The notes under the pieces were generated by a model that ran no database searches, was not told the DNA's origin, and was given only the letters and a program-made list of their open reading frames with translations. A stretch of DNA of 64,000 nt from Stomorhina lunata. Its lineage: Eukaryota > Arthropoda > Insecta > Diptera > Rhiniidae. How positions within the stretch are numbered: position 1 is the first letter of the stretch; every line of letters begins with the position of its first letter. A program made the translations under genes and the position numbers. Below, in pieces: positions 45,092 through 56,712 of this stretch. The stretch covers positions 66,181,998 to 66,245,997 of the forward strand of contig OW121743.1 of the NCBI GenBank assembly GCA_933228675.1, written 5' to 3'.

Positions 45092-48000
45092 ATGTCTCGT
45101 TCTCGGTCACTTCAAGATCAATTAGAGGCTGAGGCTATTCACACAAATCAACAATTATTGGAATTTAATGTACGCAGCAAAGACATACAGTGGCACGAAT
45201 ATGTTGTGCCCATCAAAACGCGCTCACGACCCGTATTCCTACAGAGACAGTTTAATCTGATCAGCCGTTATCGGGAACCCATTGGCGATCATAATCGGAG
45301 AAAAGTTTTGGTGTGTCATGATATGATGGGTAATTATTTGGAAGACAGGTAAGTTACAAAAAAATTTACAAAACAATTTCTCTAGAAATATTTGTCTATA
45401 ACAAAATTTTCTTAAGAAAATTTTTTCAATAACAAAATTTTCTAAAGAAAAATTTTTCAATAACAAAATTTTCTAAAGAAAAATTTGTCTATAACAAAAC
45501 TTTCTAAAGAAAACTTTGTCTACAACAAAATTTTCTAAAGTAAAATTTGTCTATAACAAAATTTTCTAAAGAAAAATTTGTCTATAACAAAATTTTCTAA
45601 AGAAAAATTTGTCTATAACAAAATTTTCTAAAGAAAAATTTGTCTATAACAAAATTTTCTAAAAAAAAATTTGTCTATAACAAAATTTTCTAAAGAAAAA
45701 TTTGTTTATAACAAAATTTCTAAAAAAAATTTGTCTATAACAAAATTTTCTACAGAAAAATTTTTGTATAAAAATACTTTCTATAGAAAAAGTTTTGTAT
45801 AAAAATATTTTCTATGGGAAAATTTTTGTATAAAAAAATGTTCTTTAGAAAAATTTATGTATAAAAAATTTTTTTATAGAAAAATTTTTGTATAAAAAAA
45901 TTTTCTATAGAAAAATTTTTGTATAAAAAAATTTCTGTAGAAAAATTTTTGCTTAAAAATATTTTCTATAAAACAATTTATCTAAAAAATTTTCTATAGA
46001 AAAATTTTTGTATAAAAATATTTTCTATAAAAAAATTTTCGTATAAAAATATTTTCTATATTAAAATTTTCGTATAAAAATAGTTTCTATAGAAAAATTT
46101 TCGTATAAAAATAGTTTCTATAGAAAAATTTTCTTATAAAAATAGTTTCTATAGAAAAATTTTCGTATAAAAATAGTTTCTATAGAAAAATTTTCGTATA
46201 AAAAAATTTTCTATAGAAAAATTTTTGTATAAAAATATTTTCTATAGAAAAATTTCTGTTAAACCAAATTTTCTATATAAAAATTTTTGTATAAAAAAAT
46301 TCTATATAAAAATTTTTGTATAAAAAAATTTTCTATAGAAAAATTTTTGTAGAAAAAAATTTTCTATAGAAAAATTTTTGTATAAAAATATTTTCTATAG
46401 AAAAATTTTTTATAAAAATATTTTCTATAGAAAAATTTTGGTATAAAAATATTTTCTATAGACAAATTTTTTATAAAAATATTTTCTATAGAAAAATTTT
46501 GGTATAAAAATATTTTCTATAGAAAAATTATGGTATAAAAATATTTTCTATAGAAAAATTTTATTATAAAAATATTTTCTATAGAAAAATTTTGGTATAA
46601 AATTATTTTCTATAGAAAAATTTTTGTATAAAAATATTTTCTATGGGAAAATTTTTGTATAAAAAAATTTTCTATCGAAAAATTTTTGTATAAAAAAATT
46701 TTCTATCGAAAAATTTTTGTATAAAAAAATTTTCTATAGAAAAATTTTTGTATAAAAAAATTTCTGTAGAAAAATTTTTGTATAAAAATATTTTGTCTAA
46801 AATATTTTCTATAGAAAAATTTTGTCTAAAAAATTTTCTATAGAAAAATTTTTGTATAAAAAAATGTTCTATACAAAAATTTTTGTATAAAAATATTTTC
46901 TATAGAAAATTTTTGTATAAAAATATTTTCTATAGAAAAATTTTTGAATAAAAATATTTTCTATAGAAAAATGTTTGTATAAAAAAATTTCTATAGAAAC
47001 ATTTTTGTTAAAAAAATATTTTGTGGAATAATTTTTGTATAAAAAAAATTTTCTCTAGAAGAATTTATTTACAAAAAATATATAAAAATATAACACAATT
47101 TTCTATAGGAAAAAGTTTATATAAAAAATTTTCTATAAAAAAATTTTTGTATACAAATATTTTGTATAGAAAAATTTTTGTATAAAAATATATTCCATAA
47201 AAAAAATTTTATATAAAAATAGTTTCTACACAAAAATTTTTGTATTAAAAATTTTCTACAGAAAAATTTTTGGTAAAAGAAATTTTCTATAGAAAAATTT
47301 CTGTATAAAAAAATGTTCCATAGAAAAATTTTGGTATATAAGAATTTTCCATAGAAAAATTTTAGTATAAAAAAATTTTCTATATAAAAAAAAAGTTATC
47401 TATAGAAAATTTTTTTGTATAGTTTTCTGTAGAAAAATTTCTGTTAAGCAAAATTTTCTATAGAAAAATTTTTTGTATAAAACAATTTTCTGTAGAAAAT
47501 TTTTGAAAAAAATATTTTCTCTAGAAAAATTTCGTATACAAATTTTCTATAGAAACATTTTTGTATAGTAAGAAATTCTTACAAAGATATTTTGTACAAA
47601 AATTTTACTTTAGAAAAATTTTTGTAAACAAAAATTTCCTATAGAAAAATTTTTGTAAACAAAAATTTCCTATAGAAAAATTTTTGTATCGAAATAATTT
47701 TTGTATAAAATAATTTTCTATCGAAAATATTTTGTATCAAATAATTTTCTATAGAAAAATTTTTGTATAAAAAAATTTTTTTTAGAAAAATTTTTTTATA
47801 AAAAAATTTTTTTTAGAAAAATTTTTTTATAAAAAAATTTTTTTTAGAAAAATTTTTTTACAAAAAAATTTTCTATAGAAAAATGTTTGTATAAAAAAAA
47901 ATTTCTATAGAAAAATTTTTTCATAAAATAATTTTCTATAGAAAAATGTTGGTATAAAAAAATTGTCTATAAAAAAATTTTTGTATAACTTTTAAGAAAC

Positions 48001-49940
48001 AATAAAAGAATTAATTCAATTTAATTTTTTTTTTCAGACATTATAACACCTCAAAAAAGTATGACGATTATCGTTTCTATCACTGGTCGGGAATTGATTA
48101 TTTCTGCTATTTTAGCCACAATTACATAACAATACCACCGTGCGGTTGGATAAATGCGGCCCACAAACATGGTGTTGCTGTTTTAGGTAAAATATAAATT
48201 AACAATTTCCTATTTAACAGAAGTAAATTGAATTTAAAACATAGAACTTTCGTACTAGCATACACGTGGATTAAATAGGCCATTAAATTTGTAAATGAGA
48301 GAAATAAAAACAGGAAATGGCACTTCCTTACATGACACACAATAAACAACAATAATAAATGAAAGGACACATATGTTGAATGTAAAAACATTTTTGGTCA
48401 TTTGCAAAGGCATTGTCACAATTCACAAGTGGCGGTTTTTGAGCAAAAAATCATTTATTTCTAAAGAAATGACTTATATTGCGAAAATATATCTTATCTT
48501 TTTTCTAAAGTTAGAAATCATTTTTTTGAGTTATGACTATTTTGCAGCCAATTCCACCTCATATTCACACATTTGTGATATTTGGTAAAAACATGTTTAC
48601 CCAAAATATGTATATGCTGGTGTTTATATCTCTATAGTGTTTATTTGTATGTATTTGTGTATTGTAGTTGCTGAACAGTGGAAAATATGATATTAAATAT
48701 TTTGCTTTATTTGATATTTTGCTTATAACTTATAAAATAAAGCTTTAACATTTTCTTCTAAAATATCCAAAGATTTCCAACAGTTTTGCAAATAATATAA
48801 CGAAAGTTTTGCTTCATTATCCTTACTAATTTAGTCACGAAAATTCTTCAAAATTTCATATAAAAAAATGTTCATGTTTCAAAATTCAAATTTCAAAATT
48901 CTTTTTTTTTTTAGAAAAAAAAAAACAATGGTTTTAAGATGTGCAAGATAATTTTAACCTCCTGCATGTGCACATGATATAAGTTTTATTCGAATATGAT
49001 TTTAATTAAAAAAATGATATCTCGAAAAGTAATATCATTATCGGATTCTGTAGAACAAAGATATTTATTTTTGTAAAATAAAAATGATATCTCGAGAACT
49101 AAAAACTTATAACATTTTCGCATTCAGTAGAACAAAGATATTTAGTTTTAGTTAAGGAGATATCAGCTCTTAGTTTTCAAGATGTCATTTTTATTTTTAG
49201 ATGCGCAAGAAAATTTTAACCTCCTGCATGTGCATATGATATTAGTTTTATTCGAATATGATTTAAGTCAAAAAAAAATTATATCTCGAAAACTAAAACT
49301 AATATCATTTTCGGATTTAGTAGAACAAAAATATTTATTTTAGTGAAATAAAATTGATATCATAATAATTTCATAAAATATCATTTTCGACTTTACTAGA
49401 ACAAAGATATTTAGTGTTATTTTTCGAGATGTCAGTTTTTAGTTTTAAAGATATCATTTTTATTTTACTCAAATCATATTCGAAAAAAACTAATATCATG
49501 TTAACAAATCTCGTTTAGCAAAATGTTTGTTGTCGCTAAGTAATTCAAGTTCATTGTTTACAAAATAGAGCAGTTTCAAAAATGTGTCCTTTCGTCCCAC
49601 TGTACCCTACTTGTTTGTTTGCCTTAGTGTTGTATCATTTCGCATTTCCTTTAAAAAAAAAACAAAGTACTATCATATCTTTTCATTTATTACACCTGTT
49701 TTATATGTTTTTTTCAACATCTTATTTCCTTATTTCACCCCACCCGTTTCCTTCCATTGCAGGTACCTTTATCACTGAGGACTCAAAAGGTTCGAAGCAT
49801 TTACATGAAATTTTACAATCAACCGAAATGGTTAACAATATTGTCGATTCCATGGTTAAATTATGCAAACACTATCATTTCGATGGTTGGCTTTTGAATG
49901 TGGAGTGCAAAGTTGAACCTGAATCTATGGAGAATTTATT
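45092..49940 (+). CDS. ENGASE: Cytosolic endo-beta-N-acetylglucosaminidase (GH85), first three exons
   Basis: Exons 45092-45348, 48038-48186 and 49763-49940 join in phase and give ~194 residues; all three introns are GT-AG with good sites. The product hydrolyses the chitobiose core between the two GlcNAc residues of free or protein-linked N-glycans in the cytosol. Landmarks: LVCHDMMGNYLEDR at 73-86, FYHWSGIDYFCYFSH, TIPPCGWINAAHKHGVAVLG (start of the GH85 barrel), and GWLLNVE at 177-183 with the catalytic Asn181 and Glu183 of the N-x-E motif. These match animal ENGASE closely. There is no signal peptide, as expected. Known relatives are 500-750 residues long. The rest of the barrel and the C-terminal domains are not seen in the 14 kb that follow, so this entry is partial at the 3' side. 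Introns 1 and 3 carry minisatellites. Confidence 0.92.
45375..45770. repeat. 31-bp minisatellite (array 7) in ENGASE intron 1
   Basis: Unit CTAAAGAAAAATTTGTCTAT AACAAAATTTT, 31 bp, ~12 units. The core is CTAAAG rather than CTATAG, so its palindrome is imperfect. It starts ~25 bp after the exon 1 donor. Confidence 0.92.
45771..47995 (+). repeat. 31-bp CTATAG minisatellite (array 8) in ENGASE intron 1
   Basis: Unit CTATAGAAAAATTTTTGTAT AAAAATATTTT, ~70 units, with TTCGTATAAAAATAGTTT (46060-46190) and TTGGTATAAAAATATTTT (46430-46600) sub-blocks. It is related to array 6. It ends ~40 bp before the exon 2 acceptor, so with array 7 it fills almost all of intron 1 (45349-48037). Confidence 0.93.
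48187..49762 (+). other. ENGASE intron 2, with degenerate repeats at 48920-49510
   Basis: Mostly AT-rich. From ~48935 to 49510 the phrases TGCAAGATAATTTTAACCTC, TGATATCTCGAAAACTAA and TAGAACAAAGATATTTAGTT recur three or four times in loose order, an old tandem repeat. No coding signal. Confidence 0.6.
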
Positions 49941-50261
49941 GTAAGTATCAACATTAACAGCTATTGTCTTAAGCTATTGTATTGATTGTGTTTATGTTAT
50001 GTTAAGAAATGGAAATTAAATTAGTATTATTGCAAGGATTTGCTAGAGTTGTAATGATTACTGACTGTGTGGGAGGATAATTGTTAATTATTCGTAAATT
50101 GTTTAAGAATATTTGCTTTAATTGTTTTTTAGCCTAAAATTGTTTATATTATCAAAGTAATTGCAAAGCCCTGCAAAAATTACACTGGTCAATAAGAGAA
50201 ATTACTTTGAAGTTTAACTATTTAATTTCTATGTATTATCGCCTTCTAAGTACAAAAACAC

Positions 50262-50388
50262 CCAAAATTTAAAATTCTATGAATACGATTTTTTTCTTCG
50301 AAAATTATGGATTTTTATAGAGGTCCAAAATTTAAAATTCTATGAATACGATTTTTTTCTTCGAAAATTACGGATTTTTATAGAGGTC
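50262..50388. repeat. 63-bp tandem duplication
   Basis: CCAAAATTTAAAATTCTATG ... GATTTTTATAGAGGT starts at 50262 and again at 50325 with one difference (TTATGG against TTACGG). Confidence 0.9.
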
Positions 50389-50824
50389 GTTCCGTTGATT
50401 TCATCGCATCTTGGGAAAATCTTATATAAATTCGTTGAAAGAAACACCGGCAGATTCACCACAAAATTTTCTTTAGTCCTTGGTAAGACAATATTTTCAT
50501 ATGGTCAACGGTTGTGGAGTTTTTCACATAAAAATATATAAAAAAATCGAAATTTTTTTTTTCAAAAACTCATAATAATTCGAATATTTCAAAAACTTAA
50601 CATTTTTATTTCACAGTTTTAAAACTGTAAATATTATAAATAACCGAAGCCTTATTTCGTGAAAATACCCAATTACAATTTTCAAAACACTTTAATGAGA
50701 CTTAACATTGCTACTCACTTCATTTACATTTTTGTTAACAAAATCACTATTTATGAATGGATTTTTAGGAAATGGGGTTTGTTTTGTTTCAAACATACAC
50801 AGTTTCGAAATAATAAAAATGGTA

Positions 50825-51315
50825 TATTTTTCTATAGAAATTTTTTTTTATCAAAAATTTTTCTATAGAAATTTTTTTTATCAAAAACTTTTCTATAGAA
50901 ATTTTTTTTATCAGAAATTTTTTGTAGACAATTTTTTTATCAAAAATTTTTCTATAGAAATTTTTTTATCAACAATTTTTCAATAGAAAATTTTTAAATA
51001 ATTTTTTTTTTTTAATTTTCTATAGAAAATTTTTTAAAAAAATTTGTTTACCAAAAATTTTTTTATTAAAAATTTTTCTATAGAAAATGTTTTCAACAAG
51101 AATATAATTTTTAAAAAAAATTTTCTACTAAAATTTTTCTATCAAGAAAAAAGAGATATTTTTTTTTTTATTTTTCTATAGAAAATGTTTTATCAATTTT
51201 TTTTTCAAAAAATATTCTATAGAAAATTTTTTTATCAAAAATTTTTCTATTGAATTTTTTTTTTCAAAAATTTTTCTATAGAATTTTTTTTCAAAAAATT
51301 TTTCTATAGAAAATT
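50825..51315 (-). repeat. ~30-bp CTATAG minisatellite (array 9) downstream of ENGASE exon 3
   Basis: About 15 degenerate units of TTTTTATCAAAAATTTTTCT ATAGAAA. The spacer orientation is that of array 3 and opposite to arrays 2, 4 and (loosely) 8. Confidence 0.88.
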
Positions 51316-51742
51316 GTCTTAGTCTATGTCTTAGTCTATGTCTTAGTCTATGTCTTAGTCTATGTCTTAGTCTATGTCTTAGTCTATGTCTTAGTCTATG
51401 TCTTAGTCTATGTCTTAGTCTATGTCTTAGTCTATGTCTTAGTCTATGTCTTAGTCTATGTCTTAGTCTATGTCTTAGTCTATGTCTTAGTCTATGTCTT
51501 AGTCTATGTCTTAGTCTATGTCTTAGTCTATGTCTTAGTCTATGTCTTAGTCTATGTCTTAGTCTATGTCTTAGTCTAGTCTTAGTCTATTACTTAGTCT
51601 ATGTCTTAGTCCATGTCTTAGTCTATGTCTTAGTCTTAGTCTATGTCTTAGTCTATGTCTTAGTCTATGTCTTAGTCTATGTCTTAGTCTATGTCTTAGT
51701 CTATGTCTTAGTCTATGTCTTAGTCTATGTCTTAGTCTATGG
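51316..51742. repeat. 12-bp minisatellite (GTCTTAGTCTAT)n
   Basis: About 35 units of GTCTTAGTCTAT follow array 9 directly. It is almost perfect except for a disturbed patch near 51575-51640. Decays into GGCTTAGACACAGG and GTCTTAGACGATGA after 51740. Confidence 0.97.
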
Positions 51743-52683
51743 CTTAGACACAGGCTAAGAATCTTTGTCTTAGACGATGACTTAGTTTATGTTCTGGTCT
51801 TTATAAAGGGCAAGTTTCAAATTACTCTTAATCTTCTTTAGCAAACGAACCCACATATGACAAAAAAGTTCTTTAAAAAACTTTAGTTCAAAATTTTAAA
51901 ACCTTTGGTAAAATGTTATAGAAAAAGTATTATGACTTTTTTAAACCAACAATTAGTAATAACTTTCTTTGTTGTTCCTTTCACTTTGGTCATTATTGGT
52001 TATTTGGAAATTTTTTATCAGGGATTTATTAACAAAGTTTTGTTTTTAATCCATTTTTTGTTGTTCTTTTGGTAAAATTGATTTTGTTTTTTCATTTCCT
52101 TTTTATTGATGTTTTCTCTCTTGCCCTGTCTTGTTATCCTTTTTGTTTCCTGTGCCAACTGTGTGCCATTATTTTAATTAAACTTTTTGTCTCTACGAAA
52201 ATAAAGAAATTTTGTGTTTGCTTAAATGTTATTACTTTTTCTGGTCATTTTATTTAAGTTGTTAAAAAGTTATTTGTTTCTGTTTTTATTTCATACCAAT
52301 ATCTTATGGGACCTCCGTTTTTCTGCATTTTTGAAGTTGAAATATTTTTACAACATTTGTGTTGTTGTGGGGATATATATTTTGAGTTATACTCATTCGT
52401 TTTTACCTGTCAATATTTCTTTTTAATAAAACAATTGTCGAACGATATGTCAGGATAAAAATGAGCATGAGTTTTATTAAATTGTTTCTTTAGTTGATGA
52501 AAATTGTTATTGTGTTGTCTTTTGTTTAAGTTTTTAAAAATACTTAAACCTTTAAGTTAATTCTTTAATAGCAATAAAATAAATAATAGGAAAAAGATTG
52601 AGACTTGTTTAGATTATTACAGTATATGATTCATGTTCATCTCTAAGTAACTTAAAAAGGAAAAAAAATTAAATTAAAAAAAT
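51743..52683. other. AT-rich DNA, no gene recognised
   Basis: Searched for the next ENGASE exon (expected barrel motifs such as a W-Y-D or N-x-N-W block) without success. The two open frames near 52070-52430 are hydrophobic chance frames. Confidence 0.4.
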
Positions 52684-52844
52684 CCCAGAGAATTGCAAGA
52701 CCAAATAAAGATATTTATTTTTCACTTTAGGCAAATACAATAATTTAAAGCTAAAACTTCTTACTAAATCCCATAAATGCATTAAGTACAAGAAAAACTT
52801 AACTCTTGACTTATGACCAAAAAAACTATCCAAACGAATTCATT
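52684..52844 (+). repeat. Left copy of a ~160-bp direct repeat
   Basis: AGAATTGCAAGACCAAATAA ... CTTGACTTATGA ... AAACGAATTCATT. It recurs in the same orientation at 63681-63830 with a ~10-bp deletion and scattered changes. It ends exactly where the mini-me-like module (TATACCCTTCACC) begins. Confidence 0.85.
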
Positions 52845-52863
52845 ATACCCTTCACCACCATAG
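52845..52863. mobile_element. mini-me-like terminus interrupted by Transib
   Basis: TATACCCTTCACCACCATAG is the start of the family module (compare 8850-8869). The module is cut here by CACAGTGG and its sequence resumes at ~60772. Confidence 0.6.
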
Positions 52864-53046
52864 CACAGTGGTTTACGGACGCTTTTTTTTGGAAATAATT
52901 CTGTAACTTTTGAACGACTGGAGATATTTGAATGAAATTTGACATGGTGGTAGTCAAGGAGTATTTGAGTTGGTTTTTAAAAGCACTGGTCCATGAGGGG
53001 TCGGGAGAGTGATTGATGGACCTTCAAAGTTGGTCACCTCGGGTGT

Positions 53047-54250
53047 TCGATTTTTTTAAAAATTCGCCAAAAATCCATTTATGTATGGATTGAAAAGAAA
53101 TTTTAAACTTAAGTTGTCCTTGAGAAGATCTACAAAAAATATGCTTAAATGTGTAGGTTATCTCCTTTGGATTTCGAGATATTTGGGTAAAAAGGAATTT
53201 TTAGGTTGATTTTTTACCTCTTTTTTTAAGCTTTTTTTGATCTGGTGGACGCATCTGAGGACCAAAAATTTTTTAAGAATATTCTTTAAATTTGTAATAA
53301 AATTCTGAATAATTTTTGTGCAAGTTAGTTATAGAAATCTTCTTTTGTTTAAAAGTTAAAAATATTCAAAGTTGAAACTTACAAAAAATTTCGCTTTTTT
53401 TTTAGTTTTTCCCCAAAAGATAGCTATATTTTTTCACTAATAAAAAAATATTTTCTTAAGAAACATAAAAAGATTTTTAAAGTTTTTAAAAGAAAACATA
53501 ATGAGAATGCGTATAAAACAAATTTCTTGCTAATTGGACTTTTGGTCCTCGCACATGTCCTCTCCAAAAAATGGCAATTTGTAAAAAAAAAAATTAGTTT
53601 AAACAAAAATTTCTCAAAAGGCAAAGCACCGATTTGAAAAAAATTATAATGTTCATATTTTCCAATATATCTGTTATTGATTAGAAAAGTTTTTTCTGAA
53701 ACGCGCTGCAAATAGAGACAGTGTTGCCATATTTGTAAAAAAACTCATTTTTTGAAACACCTTTTTCCCCAGTTGGGAATTGGGGAATTTTTAAGTTAAA
53801 ATTGTGAATTTTTTTTAGTCTATTGCTTTTACATCTTATTGGTCTACATTACTACAAAATTTCATTGTAATATCTTTATCCATGTCATTTCCACAGAATA
53901 TCAAAGATTAAAAATATTTTCCTTAAAAAAGCAGAAAAACAATTTTTTTTTTGTTTTACGATATAAAGTGTAAAAAAAGTAACGCACTTAAAAAAAACTT
54001 TTACTTAGTGCTAATCTCCTAGTCTTTCCCGATCTAATGATACTAAACATGTATAAAAAGCATTAATACCGAGTCTTAAAAAACTCTGAAAACTTTGGCC
54101 CCCGTAGCATTTTTACACTGTTTATTTAAATATAAGTGATGAATTTGTGCATATAAAATTAATAATCATACTCAAATATTTCACTATAAGATGACAATGA
54201 TCCTTCGATAACAAACAAATATTTTTTTATTTTTTTAAAGAAAATATCAT
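53047..54250 (+). repeat. Left arm of the Transib inverted repeat
   Basis: Mirror image of ~59525-60771. Inner parts carry small insertions on the right copy (for example near 59550-59620), while the outer ~1 kb is nearly identical. An identical 95-codon frame in both arms (53424-53711 - and 60087-60374 +) is a by-product of the duplication and shows no protein signature. Confidence 0.85.
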
Positions 54251-54385
54251 GAGGATTTATGAAATATCAAAATGTAAATAATTTGTACTTATATTAAAAG
54301 GTGAAATACATTTTATTGAAGTATTTGTAGTTAAAGTTTAAACTTACAGTTTTTATTACATATTTATATAAAAGTAGTTATTTAC

Positions 54386-56423
54386 TTAATTTTTATTTTC
54401 AGTAAAATAATCAGTACAATCTATTATATCAAGAACCTCTTCCAGGTGTTCGTTTTCAGAAGTTTTTGTATAACTGCTCCACCATTTCTTTCTTATCGTT
54501 GATAGAGCAGGATCAGAAGACAACAAGAGATAATTTATTAGATCCTGATTTTGCGATTTTCTTGAGCATTTTCTGGTATTAAATAGTTGGATATACTTGA
54601 AATCTGAATTCCGCGCTTCCTGGGCCTCTTCTGTCAGTTCACCAAGTGGGAGAAGATTTGATTCAATTATTTCACGACCATGTTGAAGGACTTTATGAAC
54701 TGTTGGTGTAATTTCTTTCCAGTGATACAAATGTCGTATACGAGTTAACGCGTTGAGGGCATAGCAATGAAATTTTTCAGCATTTATTTGATATTTGCTA
54801 TTTATTGCCGATAATATTACGTAACATTTACGAAGAACTTCCTCATCAATTCCAGTAATCTTTGAAGTTGTTTCATAATTTTCAAAGAATCGCCTGGCCG
54901 TATTACCATCGTTTGTACTGCCATATCCTACAAGTGGTTTGTCTATGTTTAGACCCGTCATAGTTTTGAATTCTTCCTGAATCCTTTTTTTTTTCACTGG
55001 ATCTCATTTCAATCAGTTCCTTATTATTTCTCACGGATTTTAGCTGATTATCAGGTATATTCCTATATTTCAGATCATATGCTATATGTAGCATAAATTC
55101 TAAAAATCGGATACGTGCATGTAGGGGCGATATACCAAATTCCAGAACCTCTTGATTAATTGCAGTACTAGCTGATGCATCTTCTGAAGTTTGTAGAAAT
55201 TCCGATTTCTTCTTTCCGCATAATGAGCATTTCCAAGTTGAATGGGTTTCCGTTATAGCGTTGCTTACTTTTCCATCTATCATTGTCAATTGAAGCTCAA
55301 AATTTACATTAATCAAATATCCATGTATGTCTATGCAGACTGGACTCAAATTGTCTATTGAATATTTGATATCATCAACCCAATTTTTTGTGCTTGCTGC
55401 ATTTTCTTTTAAATATTCGAATCTGATCGGTCTGCAAAATGCCTTTGATCCTGGAGATGTGTTAACCCACACATATTCAGTACGCTCTTTTGATGTGGAT
55501 GGTTCAGAACGATTCTTTCTTAATCTTAGTGGTACTAGGGATGCCATAAAAACGCTTCTGTAGTCATTTGTGTTCTGATGAGATGTTGATTGTTTGTATT
55601 CCGGTAATCCAGATAAACCGTCACATCCCCATTTACATATTGAAGTTAAGTCCTTGTTGTCAAGTTTCTTGGCTTCTTCTTCAGACAATGTAGTAGATAT
55701 CAGCCTTGATGCCGTATTTTCCAATAATTTTGATAAATCCACAGATGCACTTTCGTCTCCTATCACGTTTGTTGGTATTAAGTTTTTTTTGGTTTTTAAT
55801 AACGCATTATATCCTGGTAAAATTGAGTGTCCTTTGTCTCGTAATGCCTTACAGAGTTTAATATATTTATTTTTACTCAATTTCAACTCGAGCATAAGAG
55901 CAAGTGCTTCTTCCTCCGAAAATTCTGATTGAGAAGAAGGAGTTGGTATACTCTTAATAATTCGCTTAAGACGTTTAGGAGAAGCCTCTGGGAGAATATC
56001 TGCTATTTGTTTAGCTTCAGCTGGTTGATTATTTCGTTTGAGCACTTCCTTAAAGGAATCTTTGATTTCAGTATCCGAATGAGTAGAAAGAACTTCGGAT
56101 AATCGCATCTTTTTAGATCTTTCTCCGAGATCATCATAGTTTTTTAGAGGGGCTCCAGCACCAGAAGTTTTAAGCTCAATTGAGTCCTTCAGCCAGTCTT
56201 TAAATTTAGATTCAAATCTTTTTAAACAGTAATTAACCGACTTAATTTTAAGTTCAAATAACTTTACAAATTTTACGACTTTGCCTTCCTCACTATTGAG
56301 AATCATGGAGTTAGTTTGACTTTTAGCATATCGCATGATTATTTTAATTTTTTCTGCTCTCGAACTGCTTGGTTGTTCAAAAAGAATATCGCACAACACT
56401 TTAAATTCCAATGTTATAGCCAT
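54386..56423 (-). pseudogene. Transib transposase (RAG1-like), one frameshift
   Basis: Two overlapping frames: 56423-54903 (506 codons) and 54997-54386 (203 codons). The shift falls in a run of ~10 A (coding strand) at ~54983-54993. Together they approximate the ~650-700 residues usual for Transib. Landmarks in order: first acidic residue in KWGCDG (Asp268), then YKQ; LVPLRL; FCRPIRFEYLKE; second acidic residue in MIDGKVSNAITET (Asp383); zinc pair C-x2-C (399, 402). In the second frame: GSTNDGNTARRFFENY; H-x4-H (HKVLQH), the counterpart of HKTLAH in RAG1; LPLGELTEEAQEARN with the third acidic residue; RKCSR; LLLSSDPAL. All key residues appear present. It would cut DNA at heptamer-bearing ends by hairpin chemistry. 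Single homopolymer shift: real decay or a sequencing error. No RAG2-like gene is seen nearby. Confidence 0.88.
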
Positions 56424-56539
56424 GATGTTTTAACTGTTAATAGCAGTTACATTTAAAACTTTCTTTTTTATATTAAAAAAAAACATTTTTTATATATACC
56501 TGTATCCAAAGAATAATAAAGAAATCAATGAATTAATGT

Positions 56540-56680
56540 ATTTTTATACCCTTCACCAATAGGTGAAAGGGTATTATAAGTTTGTGATTCCGTTTGTAAT
56601 TTTTTTATTAGTGATCGTAGACCCCATAAAAATTATACCGATCGACTCAGAATCGGGAGGAGAATCGATTAAGCGATGTC

Positions 56681-56712
<32 letters not shown>

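Noticed and set aside
49582..49762. Coding sequence upstream of ENGASE exon 3 in the same open frame
   Set aside because: The acceptor CATTGCAG|GT at 49762 and the phase from exon 2 place the exon start at 49763; the upstream part is intron.
53424..53711. 95-codon frame with an identical copy at 60087-60374
   Set aside because: Identity comes from the inverted arms of the Transib; composition is AT-rich and hydrophobic with no family signature.
55327..55932. Forward frames of 78 and 112 codons in the Transib
   Set aside because: Antisense shadows of the transposase on the - strand.
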